From Candidatus Omnitrophota bacterium (GTDB taxonomy: Bacteria > Omnitrophota > Gorgyraeia > Gygaellales > Profunditerraquicolaceae): 46,428 nt of DNA. Both the position numbers and the translations under genes were made by a program. The stretch's first letter is position 1. Each line of letters opens with the position of its first letter. Shown here piece by piece: positions 25,395 to 33,324 of this stretch. Under the pieces are notes generated by a model, which was not told where the DNA came from, did no database searches, and saw only the letters and a list, made by a program, of their open reading frames with translations. The stretch is from positions 1-46,428 of the forward strand of contig JAQTQQ010000009.1 of assembly GCA_028712175.1 (NCBI GenBank), in the 5' to 3' direction.

Positions 25395-26048
25395 ATGATT
25401 AAAGAAAATATTGAAAGAGTTAGGCAGCGTATTTCCGCAGTTTGCGCAAGGATTAATGTTTGTCCGCATAAAATATCGATAGTTTGTGTAACTAAGGGCC
25501 GGACGCTTGAGCAGATTGCGCAGGTAATCGGTTTAGGATATAAAGATATCGGCGAAAACAGGGTGCAGGAGGCTTCGGAGAAACATAAGCAGATCTTTGG
25601 GGCAAAGTGGCATATGATCGGCCACCTGCAGTCAAACAAAACAAAAGAAGCCGTAAGAATATTTGATTTAATCCATTCAGTTGATAGTGTTGGGTTGGCC
25701 CGGGAAATTAATAGGCAGGCAATTAAGATAAACAAAACCCAGGATGTCATTCTTGAGGTAAAGACTTCGGAAGAAAAAACTAAATTTGGCTTCGTTCCGG
25801 TTGAGCTTCAGGATGCTGCTATTGAAATTTGTAAATTAAGTAATCTTAGCGTAAAAGGGCTAATGACCATCGCCCCATTGATGGAGAACAGCCAAGAAAC
25901 GCGGAAATATTTCTCTTTGGTCCGCAAATTGCGCGATCGGTTAAATCCTCGGTGGTTGCTTTCAATGGGCATGTCTGATGATTTTGAAATAGCGATAGAA
26001 GAAGGGGCGGATATAATAAGGCTAGGAAGAGTGATATTTGAGGGGTAA
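25395..26048 (+). CDS. yggS: YggS/YlmE-family pyridoxal-phosphate homeostasis protein
   Basis: These PLP-binding proteins keep free pyridoxal phosphate and amino acid pools in balance and have no proven catalytic activity. The 217-residue product has the PLP lysine at residue 34 in VCVTKGR, the GENRVQEA motif, WHMIGHLQSNK, and the C-terminal MSDDFEIAIEEGADIIRLG. In many bacteria this gene follows ftsZ near the end of the dcw region, so its position here marks the missing ftsZ site. The predicted leader is too short for a ribosome site and none is visible. proC begins two bases after it, a common pairing. Confidence 0.95.
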   Translation: MIKENIERVRQRISAVCARINVCPHKISIVCVTKGRTLEQIAQVIGLGYKDIGENRVQEASEKHKQIFGAKWHMIGHLQSNKTKEAVRIFDLIHSVDSVGLAREINRQAIKINKTQDVILEVKTSEEKTKFGFVPVELQDAAIEICKLSNLSVKGLMTIAPLMENSQETRKYFSLVRKLRDRLNPRWLLSMGMSDDFEIAIEEGADIIRLGRVIFEG

Positions 26049-26049
26049 G

Positions 26050-26880
26050 ATGAAAAACGTTGGCATCATCGGCTATGGAAATATGGGTTGTGCAATAGCA
26101 GAACGCATAAAAGATAAATATGCGGTATGTGTTTTTGATAATGATAAAGATAAGACTGCCGCCTTAGAAGATGTGGTTGTCGCCGAAGATATTCCCGGCT
26201 TAATAAAACAATCAGAAGTCGTAATTTTAGCAGTTAAACCGCAGGATTTCGATTCATTGCTTGGCGAAATCAAGGATTATTTGCAGGATAAAGTAGTAAT
26301 TACTATTGCCGCCGGTGTTACTACGAAATATATGAAAAACCGTTTGGGAGAAAAAGCCCGTATCGTAAGAGTGATGCCTAATATGCCTGCTCAAATAGGT
26401 AAAGGAGTTTCTGTTATATGCAAAGGGCAGAGCAGTAATGACTCCGGACCGGATTTGGCCTGGCATCTGGCCCATGATATATTCAGTAATTTAGGTTCGG
26501 TATTGGTTGTAGATAAAGAAGAAATGGTCAATGCAGCAACCGCGGTTTCCGGAAGCGGTCCGGCTTTTTTCTGCTACCAGATAAAAGACAAGAAAAACGC
26601 TGCTTCTAAGCGCAACGAGTTCATAAAATTACTTACTGAATCCGCGGCCAGCCTTGGTTTTGATTGGAAAGAAGCAGAATTTTTGTCCGAAAAAACTGTA
26701 GACGGTATTATCGCTATGTTAATCGAGCGGAATTTATCCTGTGTGGATATAATAAAAATGGTTGCTTCTAAAGGAGGGACAACCCAAGCAGGCCTTGAGG
26801 TTTTAAATTCAGGGGGCTCTCTCGAAGAAGCAGTTAAAAGCGCATATAAACGCGCAGATGAACTGGGACAAAGGAGTTAG
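26050..26880 (+). CDS. proC: Pyrroline-5-carboxylate reductase
   Basis: ProC makes L-proline from pyrroline-5-carboxylate using NAD(P)H. The 276-residue product has the Rossmann loop VGIIGYGNMGCAI, AVKPQDF, RVMPNMPA, SGSGPAFF, and the C-terminal SKGGTTQAGLEVL motif. The segment after SGSGPAFF, where other ProC proteins have an alanine-rich helix, reads KDKKNAASKRNEF and is unusually charged. I chose the ATG at 26050, with GAGGGG upstream, rather than the TTG at 26038 that overlaps yggS. Confidence 0.94.
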   Translation: MKNVGIIGYGNMGCAIAERIKDKYAVCVFDNDKDKTAALEDVVVAEDIPGLIKQSEVVILAVKPQDFDSLLGEIKDYLQDKVVITIAAGVTTKYMKNRLGEKARIVRVMPNMPAQIGKGVSVICKGQSSNDSGPDLAWHLAHDIFSNLGSVLVVDKEEMVNAATAVSGSGPAFFCYQIKDKKNAASKRNEFIKLLTESAASLGFDWKEAEFLSEKTVDGIIAMLIERNLSCVDIIKMVASKGGTTQAGLEVLNSGGSLEEAVKSAYKRADELGQRS

Positions 26881-26881
26881 T

Positions 26882-27742
26882 ATGTCTAGAATAGGTATCA
26901 TCGGCGGAAGCGGATTGTATAATATTGAAGGGCTGGAAGTCGTTAAGCAGACTGCCGTTATAACTCCTTTCGGCAGGCCGTCAGATAAGTTTACTATCGG
27001 CAGGCTTGAAAATAAAGAAATTGTTTTTTTGCCGCGTCACGGTTTGGGGCACCGGATATCCCCGAGTGAAATAAATTACCGCGCTAATGTTTTTGGTATG
27101 AAAAAATTGGGTGTAGAGCAGATTATTTCGGTTGCCGCCTGCGGCAGTTTAAGAGAAGAGATGAAGCCGCTCGATTTTGTAGTAGTAGATCAGTTTGTTG
27201 ACCGCACGAATTACGGCCGCGACATGACTTTTTTTAGCCGGGGAATTGTCAGTCATATAGTTTTTAGCCATCCGGTCTGCTTTGAGCTTTCCTCAAGTAT
27301 ATATTCGGCAGGCAAATCACTAAATTTAAATATGCATATGGGTGGTACTTACATTAACATGGAAGGCCCGCAATTTTCTACTCTTGCTGAGAGCAAGCTT
27401 TACCGTAGCTGGGGCATGGATGTAATCGGCATGACCAATATAGCCGAGGCTAAACTTTGCCGCGAGGCAGAAATATGCTATTCAACGCTTGCCTGCATTA
27501 CGGATTATGATTGCTGGCATCCGGATCATGAATCGGTAACTTTAGAGATGGTTATAAGCAACCTGAAGAAGAATGTTGAAAATGCCAGGAAGATTATTAC
27601 TAAAGTAGTTAAAGAATCTGCATCAACGCGTGTTTGTAGTTGTAAAGACGCATTGAAATTTGCGATTGTTACCGATAAGAAATTGATTCCGGCTAAAGTT
27701 AAGAGAGATTTAAATATAATCATAGGTAAATATGTCAAATAA
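26882..27742 (+). CDS. mtnP: S-methyl-5'-thioadenosine phosphorylase
   Basis: MTAP cleaves methylthioadenosine to adenine and methylthioribose-1-phosphate, the first step of methionine salvage. The 286-residue product has IGGSGLYNIEG near the start, LPRHGLGHRISP, the MEGPQFST motif, and GMTNIAEAKLCREAEI, followed by TDYDCWH. The last favours MTAP-type enzymes over purine nucleoside phosphorylase, but a relaxed or inosine-specific member cannot be excluded. I chose the ATG at 26882 because AAAGGAG lies 6 bases upstream. It overlaps ileS by 11 bases. Confidence 0.9.
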   Translation: MSRIGIIGGSGLYNIEGLEVVKQTAVITPFGRPSDKFTIGRLENKEIVFLPRHGLGHRISPSEINYRANVFGMKKLGVEQIISVAACGSLREEMKPLDFVVVDQFVDRTNYGRDMTFFSRGIVSHIVFSHPVCFELSSSIYSAGKSLNLNMHMGGTYINMEGPQFSTLAESKLYRSWGMDVIGMTNIAEAKLCREAEICYSTLACITDYDCWHPDHESVTLEMVISNLKKNVENARKIITKVVKESASTRVCSCKDALKFAIVTDKKLIPAKVKRDLNIIIGKYVK

Positions 27743-30548
27743 ATCCGAATATAAACATACCTTAAATTTACCTAAGACGGATTTTCCGATGAAGGCGGAT
27801 CTACCTAAAAGAGAGCCGCTCATGTTGGAAGCTTGGAATAAATTGGATCTTTACGGCCTTATCCGGGAAAAACCGGCGGGAAAAGGCAGGTATGTCCTTC
27901 ATGATGGCCCGCCTTATGCTAACGGCGATATACATATCGGGCATGCCCTAAATAAAACATTAAAAGATATAGTCATTAAATATAAAACCATGCAAGGTTA
28001 TGATTCGCCGTATGTCCCGGGCTGGGACTGTCATGGTTTACCGATTGAGCACCAACTGTTCAAAGAGCTGAAAATAGCCAAACATCAGATTGCGCAGCTT
28101 GAGTTTAGAAAGAAAGCCCATGATTACGCGATGAAATATGTGGCTAATCAAAGAGAGCAGTTTAAGCGTCTGGGGGTGTTCGGAGACTGGGAGAATCCTT
28201 ATCTGACTTTAAGCCATGACTATGAAGAGGCAATCATCAGCTCTTTTAAAAATTTGTTTAATCAGGGGTTTATTCAGCGCGGGCTTAAGCCGGTTAATTG
28301 GTGTTTTAAATGCGAAACCGCTTTGGCCGAAGCAGAAGTGGAATATGAAAATCATACTTCTCCCTCGGTATTCGTTAAATTTAAAATTAACGAAGAGAAA
28401 GTTTTTTCAAAAGATAGCTCGCTTGTACTCTGGACAACTACGCCTTGGACATTGATCGCTAACGTCGCCGTCGCGGCGCATCCGGAGTTTAGGTATTCTT
28501 ATATAAAGACAGATAAAGGTAATTTGATTCTCGCTAATTCCCGCCTTTGCGTATTAGAGCAGATGGGTATTGATAAATATGAGGTCATAAAAGAGTTAAC
28601 GGGGAAAGAGCTGGAAGGTATTACTTATGTTCATCCGTTCGGATTGCGTTCGGGTAAAGTAGTTTTGGCGGAATATCTGTCTTGCGCAGAGGGAACGGGG
28701 TTAGTGCACATTGCTCCGGGCCATGGCGCAGAGGATTATCAGGTTGGATTAAAATACGGTTTAAATATTGTGATGCCTGTCGATACAAGGGGTAAATTTG
28801 ATTCATCCTCCGGAGAGTTTGCCGGACAGAATGTATATGAAGCCAATAAAACGATTACCGAAAAACTAAATAGCTTAGGGGCATTGCTTTTAGAGCAAAA
28901 GATTTCCCATTCATATCCTCATTGCTGGCGCTGTAAGAACCCGATAATTTTCCGGGCGACAAAACAGTGGTTTTTAGTTATTGACCATAAAAATTTGCGT
29001 AAGGGTCTGCAAAAAGCTATAAAAGAAGATGTGCGTTGGATTCCCGAGTCAGGCAGAGAAAGGATTTCTGCGATGGTGGGGTTGCGCCCGGATTGGTGCC
29101 TTAGTCGCCAGAGATACTGGGGTGTTCCTGTTCCGGCCTTAGTTTGCCAGGAATGCAAGGAAGAATTCTTTGATTCCAGGGTAATTGATAAATTCGCTCA
29201 ATTTGCGGCTACGGAAGGTTCTAACAGCTGGTTTAGCCGCACCATAAATGATTTTCTTCCTGAAGGCTTGGTTTGCCCTATATGCAAAAAAGGAAAATCA
29301 TTCACCAGGGGAATGGATATTCTTGATGTCTGGTTTGATTCCGGAGTAAGCAGCCAGGCAGTATTAAAAAAAAGAAAAGAACTGGGGGGGGTTCCTGCCC
29401 AGTTGTATCTGGAAGGTTCTGACCAGCATAGAGGATGGTTTCAGTCGTCAATTATCCCCGCAATGGCAATTGATGCAAGGCCGCCGTTTGAAAATGTGCT
29501 TACCCACGGTTTTGTAGTTGATGGTGAAGGTAGAAAAATGTCAAAGTCCCAGGGTAATGTAATTTCTCCTTTTGAGATTATTAAAGATTATGGCGCGGAT
29601 ATCTTAAGGATGTGGGTAGCTTCAAGCGACTATAATGAGGATATCCGTATTTCTAAAGAGATTCTCACCAGGCTTTCGGAGGCTTACCGAAAAATCCGCA
29701 ACACCGCAAGGTTTATTTTAAGCAATCTTTATGATTTTAATCCGGATACGGATAAAGTATCCTATGGTTCTTTGCGTAAAATTGATCAATGGATTCTCTA
29801 CCGGATGGAGGTTGTTAGAAACGATGTAGAGGCTGCTTATGGGTTGGAGCAAAATCCCCTATTTGAATTCCACCGCGCGTATAAGGGTATTTATGATTTT
29901 TGTAATTTGGAGCTTTCCATGTATTATTTGGATATGGTAAAAGGCAGGCTTTATACTTACCGTTTTGATTCCGTAGAGAGGCGTTCGGTGCAGACAGCGA
30001 TTTATGAAATATTGCACCGTTTAATTAGATTGATGGCCCCGATTTTAGTTTTTACGTCTGAAGAAATCTGGCAGAATATGCCTAAGGAAGAAAAAGATAC
30101 CGCTTGCCCAAGCGTGCATCTTTTGGGTTTTCCTCAAGCCAATCCCGTTTTTAGCCAAGAGGGCCTTGTGTCTAAGGGGTTAAAAACTGTGGATCAGGAA
30201 TTGGGCGGACTGATAGCATTAGTCCCGCAGGCTGCCAAAGCCCTGGAAGAGCTGCGTGCATCCGGAATTATCGGCAGCTCATTTGATGCACAAATAAATA
30301 TATTGACAAAAACTAAAAACAGTTATACATTCTTACAAAGCTTTAGTTTTGAGCTTTGTGAGATTTTTAAGGTTTCTCAGGCAAAAGTAAATTTTGATGA
30401 TAAGGGCAGTAGCGAATTCTCTATTAAAGTAGCTAAGGCAGAAGGCGTTAAATGTCCGCGTTGCTGGAATTATTCGCTTGATATAGGAAAAGATAAATTG
30501 CATCCTTTGATTTGCGGTAATTGCAGGGCGGCAATAAGGGGGCAGTAA
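27732..30548 (+). CDS. ileS: Isoleucyl-tRNA synthetase
   Basis: IleS charges tRNA-Ile and edits misactivated valine. The 938-residue product has the HIGH-type motif GHALNKT after DGPPYANGDIH, an editing domain with the WTTTPWT motif, the KMSKS signature near residue 600 (GRKMSKSQGN), an anticodon-binding domain, and a C-terminal zinc ribbon (CPRCWNY and CGNCRAAI). This is the bacterial type with the C-terminal zinc finger. The gene overlaps mtnP, and the next gene starts one base after it. Confidence 0.97.
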   Translation: MSNKSEYKHTLNLPKTDFPMKADLPKREPLMLEAWNKLDLYGLIREKPAGKGRYVLHDGPPYANGDIHIGHALNKTLKDIVIKYKTMQGYDSPYVPGWDCHGLPIEHQLFKELKIAKHQIAQLEFRKKAHDYAMKYVANQREQFKRLGVFGDWENPYLTLSHDYEEAIISSFKNLFNQGFIQRGLKPVNWCFKCETALAEAEVEYENHTSPSVFVKFKINEEKVFSKDSSLVLWTTTPWTLIANVAVAAHPEFRYSYIKTDKGNLILANSRLCVLEQMGIDKYEVIKELTGKELEGITYVHPFGLRSGKVVLAEYLSCAEGTGLVHIAPGHGAEDYQVGLKYGLNIVMPVDTRGKFDSSSGEFAGQNVYEANKTITEKLNSLGALLLEQKISHSYPHCWRCKNPIIFRATKQWFLVIDHKNLRKGLQKAIKEDVRWIPESGRERISAMVGLRPDWCLSRQRYWGVPVPALVCQECKEEFFDSRVIDKFAQFAATEGSNSWFSRTINDFLPEGLVCPICKKGKSFTRGMDILDVWFDSGVSSQAVLKKRKELGGVPAQLYLEGSDQHRGWFQSSIIPAMAIDARPPFENVLTHGFVVDGEGRKMSKSQGNVISPFEIIKDYGADILRMWVASSDYNEDIRISKEILTRLSEAYRKIRNTARFILSNLYDFNPDTDKVSYGSLRKIDQWILYRMEVVRNDVEAAYGLEQNPLFEFHRAYKGIYDFCNLELSMYYLDMVKGRLYTYRFDSVERRSVQTAIYEILHRLIRLMAPILVFTSEEIWQNMPKEEKDTACPSVHLLGFPQANPVFSQEGLVSKGLKTVDQELGGLIALVPQAAKALEELRASGIIGSSFDAQINILTKTKNSYTFLQSFSFELCEIFKVSQAKVNFDDKGSSEFSIKVAKAEGVKCPRCWNYSLDIGKDKLHPLICGNCRAAIRGQ

Positions 30549-30549
30549 G

Positions 30550-30933
30550 GTGAAGAAAAAATTTACTAAAAAAGATTTGAAAGACTTCAAGAAAATTGTG
30601 CAAAAAAGAAAAGAAGAGATTCTTGACGACCTTAAGCATATATCCGATGATACATTGAGGAAATCCCAGAAAGAAGCCTCAGGGGATATTTCTGGCTATA
30701 CTTATCACATGGCCGACGTGGCCACCGATAATTATGACCGCGAGTTTTCTTTAGGGTTGGCTTCAGATGAAAGAAAAGCTCTTTATGAGCTGGATGATGC
30801 GTTAAAAAGGATAGAAGATGGTTCCTTTGGTATTTGTGATGATTGCAAGGGCACTATTACTAAGATCAGGTTAAAAGCCGTCCCTTCTGCGCGTCTTTGC
30901 ATTAAATGCCAGCAGAAGAGAGAAAAAAAATAA
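30550..30933 (+). CDS. DksA/TraR-family zinc-finger protein
   Basis: The 127-residue product has an N-terminal coiled-coil hairpin rich in Lys and Glu and a C-terminal C4 zinc finger (CDDC then CIKC, after SFGICDDC and RLKAVPSARLC). True DksA binds RNA polymerase and, with ppGpp, adjusts transcription of ribosome genes. Many shorter family members have unknown targets. The coiled-coil tip would need to carry the DksA aspartates; I see acidic residues there but cannot align them by eye. Start is GTG at 30550. Location between ileS and lspA suggests co-expression with translation and lipoprotein processing. Confidence 0.85.
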   Translation: MKKKFTKKDLKDFKKIVQKRKEEILDDLKHISDDTLRKSQKEASGDISGYTYHMADVATDNYDREFSLGLASDERKALYELDDALKRIEDGSFGICDDCKGTITKIRLKAVPSARLCIKCQQKREKK

Positions 30934-30950
30934 TAGCTCTAATCTATTAG

Positions 30951-31394
30951 ATGATCTTTATCATCGCAGCAAGCATTATTTTTTTAGATCAAACCACCAA
31001 GTTTTTTGCAACAAAATTCCTGCAAGTAAATACTCCGGTTGTTTTTATAAAAAACTTTTTAAATTTTACGCTCGTATATAACCGAGGAGCAGCTTTTGGG
31101 TATTTTCAGAATCAACTGCTGTTGTTTATTTTTATTTCCGTTTTTTCTATTGCGCTGATTTTTTATAATTTAAGGGATAAAAAAAGTTCAAGAATTTTTA
31201 AATTATCCTTGAGCCTGGTCTTGGGAGGGGCGATAGGCAACCTGATTGACCGCCTGCGGTTTGGTTTTGTGATTGATTTCCTGGATTTTAGGGTATGGCC
31301 GGTGTTTAACCTGGCGGATTCCTTTATAACAATAGGCGCACTTTTATTAACCTGGGAGTTATTATTTAAGAAAGATGCATCCAGAAATTTGTAA
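30951..31394 (+). CDS. lspA: Lipoprotein signal peptidase (signal peptidase II)
   Basis: LspA cuts the signal peptide from prolipoproteins after Lgt has lipidated them. The 147-residue protein has four hydrophobic segments. The DQTTK motif is at residues 13-17, NRGAAFG at 44-50, GNLIDR at 96-101, and the catalytic aspartates are 109 (VIDFLDF) and 123 (FNLADS). The ileS-lspA neighbourhood is widespread in bacteria; here a zinc-finger gene lies between. The 3' end overlaps lgt by 20 bases, so the two lipoprotein enzymes are translationally coupled. Confidence 0.96.
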   Translation: MIFIIAASIIFLDQTTKFFATKFLQVNTPVVFIKNFLNFTLVYNRGAAFGYFQNQLLLFIFISVFSIALIFYNLRDKKSSRIFKLSLSLVLGGAIGNLIDRLRFGFVIDFLDFRVWPVFNLADSFITIGALLLTWELLFKKDASRNL

Positions 31395-32112
31395 AATCGG
31401 TTCATTTACAATTTATTCCTACGGCCTTATGCTTGTGGCGGCTTTTTTTGTATCCAGCTATTTGGTTAGGTTTCAGGCTAAAAAAGAAGGATTTGACCCT
31501 GAAAAGATCTTTAACCTTCTTTTTTATGTTTTTCTTTCAGGGATAGCCGGTTCTCGCCTGTTTTATGTTTTTTATAATTTCTCCTTTTATTTAAACAACC
31601 CGCTTGAAATTATTATGCTGCAGCGCGGGGGGATGGCATGGTTCGGCGGATTGATCTTCGGTACAGCTACGGCAATCATAATTATTAAAAAATATAAGAT
31701 TGGCCTTTTAAAGACACTGGACTTATTGATTCCTTTTGTTGCTTTAGGACAATCAATTGGCAGGATCGGCTGCCTTTTGAATGGCTGCTGTTTTGGAAAA
31801 ACCTCTATGTTCGGCATATATTTTGAAAATCTTGATCAGGTTTTAATACCTACGCAGCTTTATTCATCGCTTCTTTTGCTTTCGATCTTTATTATCTTAA
31901 GGTTTATGCAGGATAGAAAACACCTGCCCGGACAGATTCTTTCTAGCTACCTTTTACTGTATTCCATAAAACGTTTTGTGATTGAGTTCTTTAGGGATGA
32001 TAGTCCTAAAGAATTTTATGGACTGACCATTTTCCAGCTACTATCACTGGCAGTTTTTATAATTTCCCTCGTGATATTTAAAAGAATATTCCGCAGCAGA
32101 GATAAACGTTAG
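31375..32112 (+). CDS. lgt: Prolipoprotein diacylglyceryl transferase
   Basis: Lgt attaches diacylglycerol to the lipobox cysteine, the step before LspA. The 245-residue polytopic protein begins with the typical MHPE and IGSFTIYSYGLML, has GGMAWFGGLIFG, and contains the Lgt signature GRIGCLLNGCCFGK with the key arginine and asparagine. PTQLYSSLL and RFVIEFFRDD follow. The small lipoprotein at 3435 is a likely client in this window. A 93-base gap without recognisable signals separates it from rluD. Confidence 0.96.
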   Translation: MHPEICKIGSFTIYSYGLMLVAAFFVSSYLVRFQAKKEGFDPEKIFNLLFYVFLSGIAGSRLFYVFYNFSFYLNNPLEIIMLQRGGMAWFGGLIFGTATAIIIIKKYKIGLLKTLDLLIPFVALGQSIGRIGCLLNGCCFGKTSMFGIYFENLDQVLIPTQLYSSLLLLSIFIILRFMQDRKHLPGQILSSYLLLYSIKRFVIEFFRDDSPKEFYGLTIFQLLSLAVFIISLVIFKRIFRSRDKR

Positions 32113-32205
32113 TATTGCAAAAACTAAGAGTTGGGTTATGGTGAGCTGTTTTCTGATTCATATTTGACAGGCAACCTTATTCTTAACTGCAATTTTTATT
32201 TAAAT

Positions 32206-33120
32206 ATGGATGAGATATTGATACAGGTGTTGCCTGAACAGGAGGGAAAACGGCTAGATTTATTTTTGACCGAATTTTCCGATACTAATAAGCTTGGACT
32301 ATCCCGCACAATATTGCAAAGGCTGATTAAGGACGGAAAGGTTTTTATAAATTCTCAACCGAAGAAAAAGCCGCATCATAAAATATTCTCGGGTGATTGC
32401 GTTCAGGTGATCATACCCGAAAAGGAAAGAACAGAATGTTTGCCCGAAGAAATACCTCTGGAGATTATTTATGAAGATGCGGACCTTTTAGTAATTAATA
32501 AGCAATCGGGTATGGTGGTGCATCCAGCCCCGGGAAACCTTAAGCATACTTTAGTTAATGCTTTGCTTGGCCGCCTTATGCCATTATCCGATATAAATAA
32601 AAACCGGCCTGGTATCGTCCATCGCCTTGATAAGGAAACTAGCGGCCTTTTAATAATTGCGAAAAATAACGCAAGCCATTTGAATTTAGCTAAACAGTTT
32701 GCTCAGCACACAATACAAAAGAAATATATCGCTATAGTCTGCGGGCGCGTCCAGTTCGACGAGGATCTAATCGATGCCCCGATAGGCAGGGACCCCTTAA
32801 GAAGAAAAAATATGGCAATAAGTTTTTTGGCAAATACCAAATATGCCAAGACTTATTATCGTACTTTAAAGCGGACAGATAAATTCAGCCTTTTGGAATT
32901 AAGGCCGTTTACCGGCAGGACTCATCAGTTAAGGGTGCACTTGGCGCATTTGGGGCATCCCATCTTAGGCGATGTTAAGTATGGAAAAAATAAAAATTTT
33001 CCGCGGCTGGCATTACATGCGAAAGAAATCGGCTTTGTCCATCCCTCTGCAGGCAAACAGATGCATTTTACCAGCCAGATCCCCCAGGAATTCCAGGATT
33101 TTATTAAGAAGAATATATAA
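32206..33120 (+). CDS. rluD: RluD-family 23S rRNA pseudouridine synthase
   Basis: RluA/RluD-type enzymes convert specific uridines in 23S rRNA to pseudouridine. The 304-residue product has an N-terminal S4 RNA-binding domain (about 14-62) and the catalytic domain with HRLDKETSG, where Asp142 is the catalytic residue. GRTHQLRVHLAHLGHPILGD follows. I chose the ATG at 32206, since the upstream extension from 32131 adds 25 residues unlike the family. The lspA-lgt-rluD order resembles the lspA-rluD neighbourhood of many Firmicutes and Proteobacteria. Which uridines are modified is not certain from sequence. Confidence 0.93.
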   Translation: MDEILIQVLPEQEGKRLDLFLTEFSDTNKLGLSRTILQRLIKDGKVFINSQPKKKPHHKIFSGDCVQVIIPEKERTECLPEEIPLEIIYEDADLLVINKQSGMVVHPAPGNLKHTLVNALLGRLMPLSDINKNRPGIVHRLDKETSGLLIIAKNNASHLNLAKQFAQHTIQKKYIAIVCGRVQFDEDLIDAPIGRDPLRRKNMAISFLANTKYAKTYYRTLKRTDKFSLLELRPFTGRTHQLRVHLAHLGHPILGDVKYGKNKNFPRLALHAKEIGFVHPSAGKQMHFTSQIPQEFQDFIKKNI

Positions 33121-33137
33121 TCTCAGAAATTCAGGGT

Positions 33138-33253
33138 CTAAAGTCTAATGACTAATGTCTAAAAATTCGTCAAAGGCCTAAAGTCTTTTGACGCCTTTTT
33201 AGTCCTTTGTTTTTTTACCTTCGGCCAATCATCGTTTTTCTACGAGCTAAGAA
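33138..33253. repeat. Heptad array C
   Basis: CTAA begins at 33138, 33145, 33152 and 33159, exactly 7 bases apart, and a further CTAAAGT sits at 33178-33184. After the terminator hairpin, CTACGAG (33240) and CTAAGAA (33247) form another two-heptad run. The 11 bases CTACGAGCTAA at 33240-33250 recur at 35529-35539 in array D. Confidence 0.8.
33168..33200 (+). terminator. Rho-independent terminator after rluD
   Basis: CGTCAAAGG (33168-33176) pairs with CTTTTGACG (33185-33193), nine pairs with one G-U, around an 8-base loop. A T-rich tail (CCTTTTT) follows, and a longer T run lies further on at about 33208-33216. It would end the yggS-to-rluD transcript, and it is built inside heptad array C. 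Confidence 0.7.
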
Positions 33254-33264
33254 CCAAATTTATC

Positions 33265-33292
33265 TTGATTTTCACATAACCAGTGTTATATT
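33265..33292 (+). promoter_or_regulatory. Probable sigma-70-type promoter for the coiled-coil/aroA operon
   Basis: TTGATT (33265-33270) and TATATT (33287-33292) are 16 bases apart. Both elements deviate slightly from consensus. It lies directly after array C and about 30 bases before the next start codon. Confidence 0.55.
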
Positions 33293-33324
33293 AATGGGTA
33301 ATAGACACTATAATAGGAGGCAGG

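Noticed and set aside
32164-32190. TTGACA upstream of rluD
   Set aside because: The sequence 17 bases downstream (CTGCAA) does not resemble a -10, so this is not supported as a promoter.
32131-32205. Extended N-terminus for the RluD-family protein
   Set aside because: The 25 extra residues lie before the S4 domain and do not resemble the family; the gap sequence there is non-coding in character.
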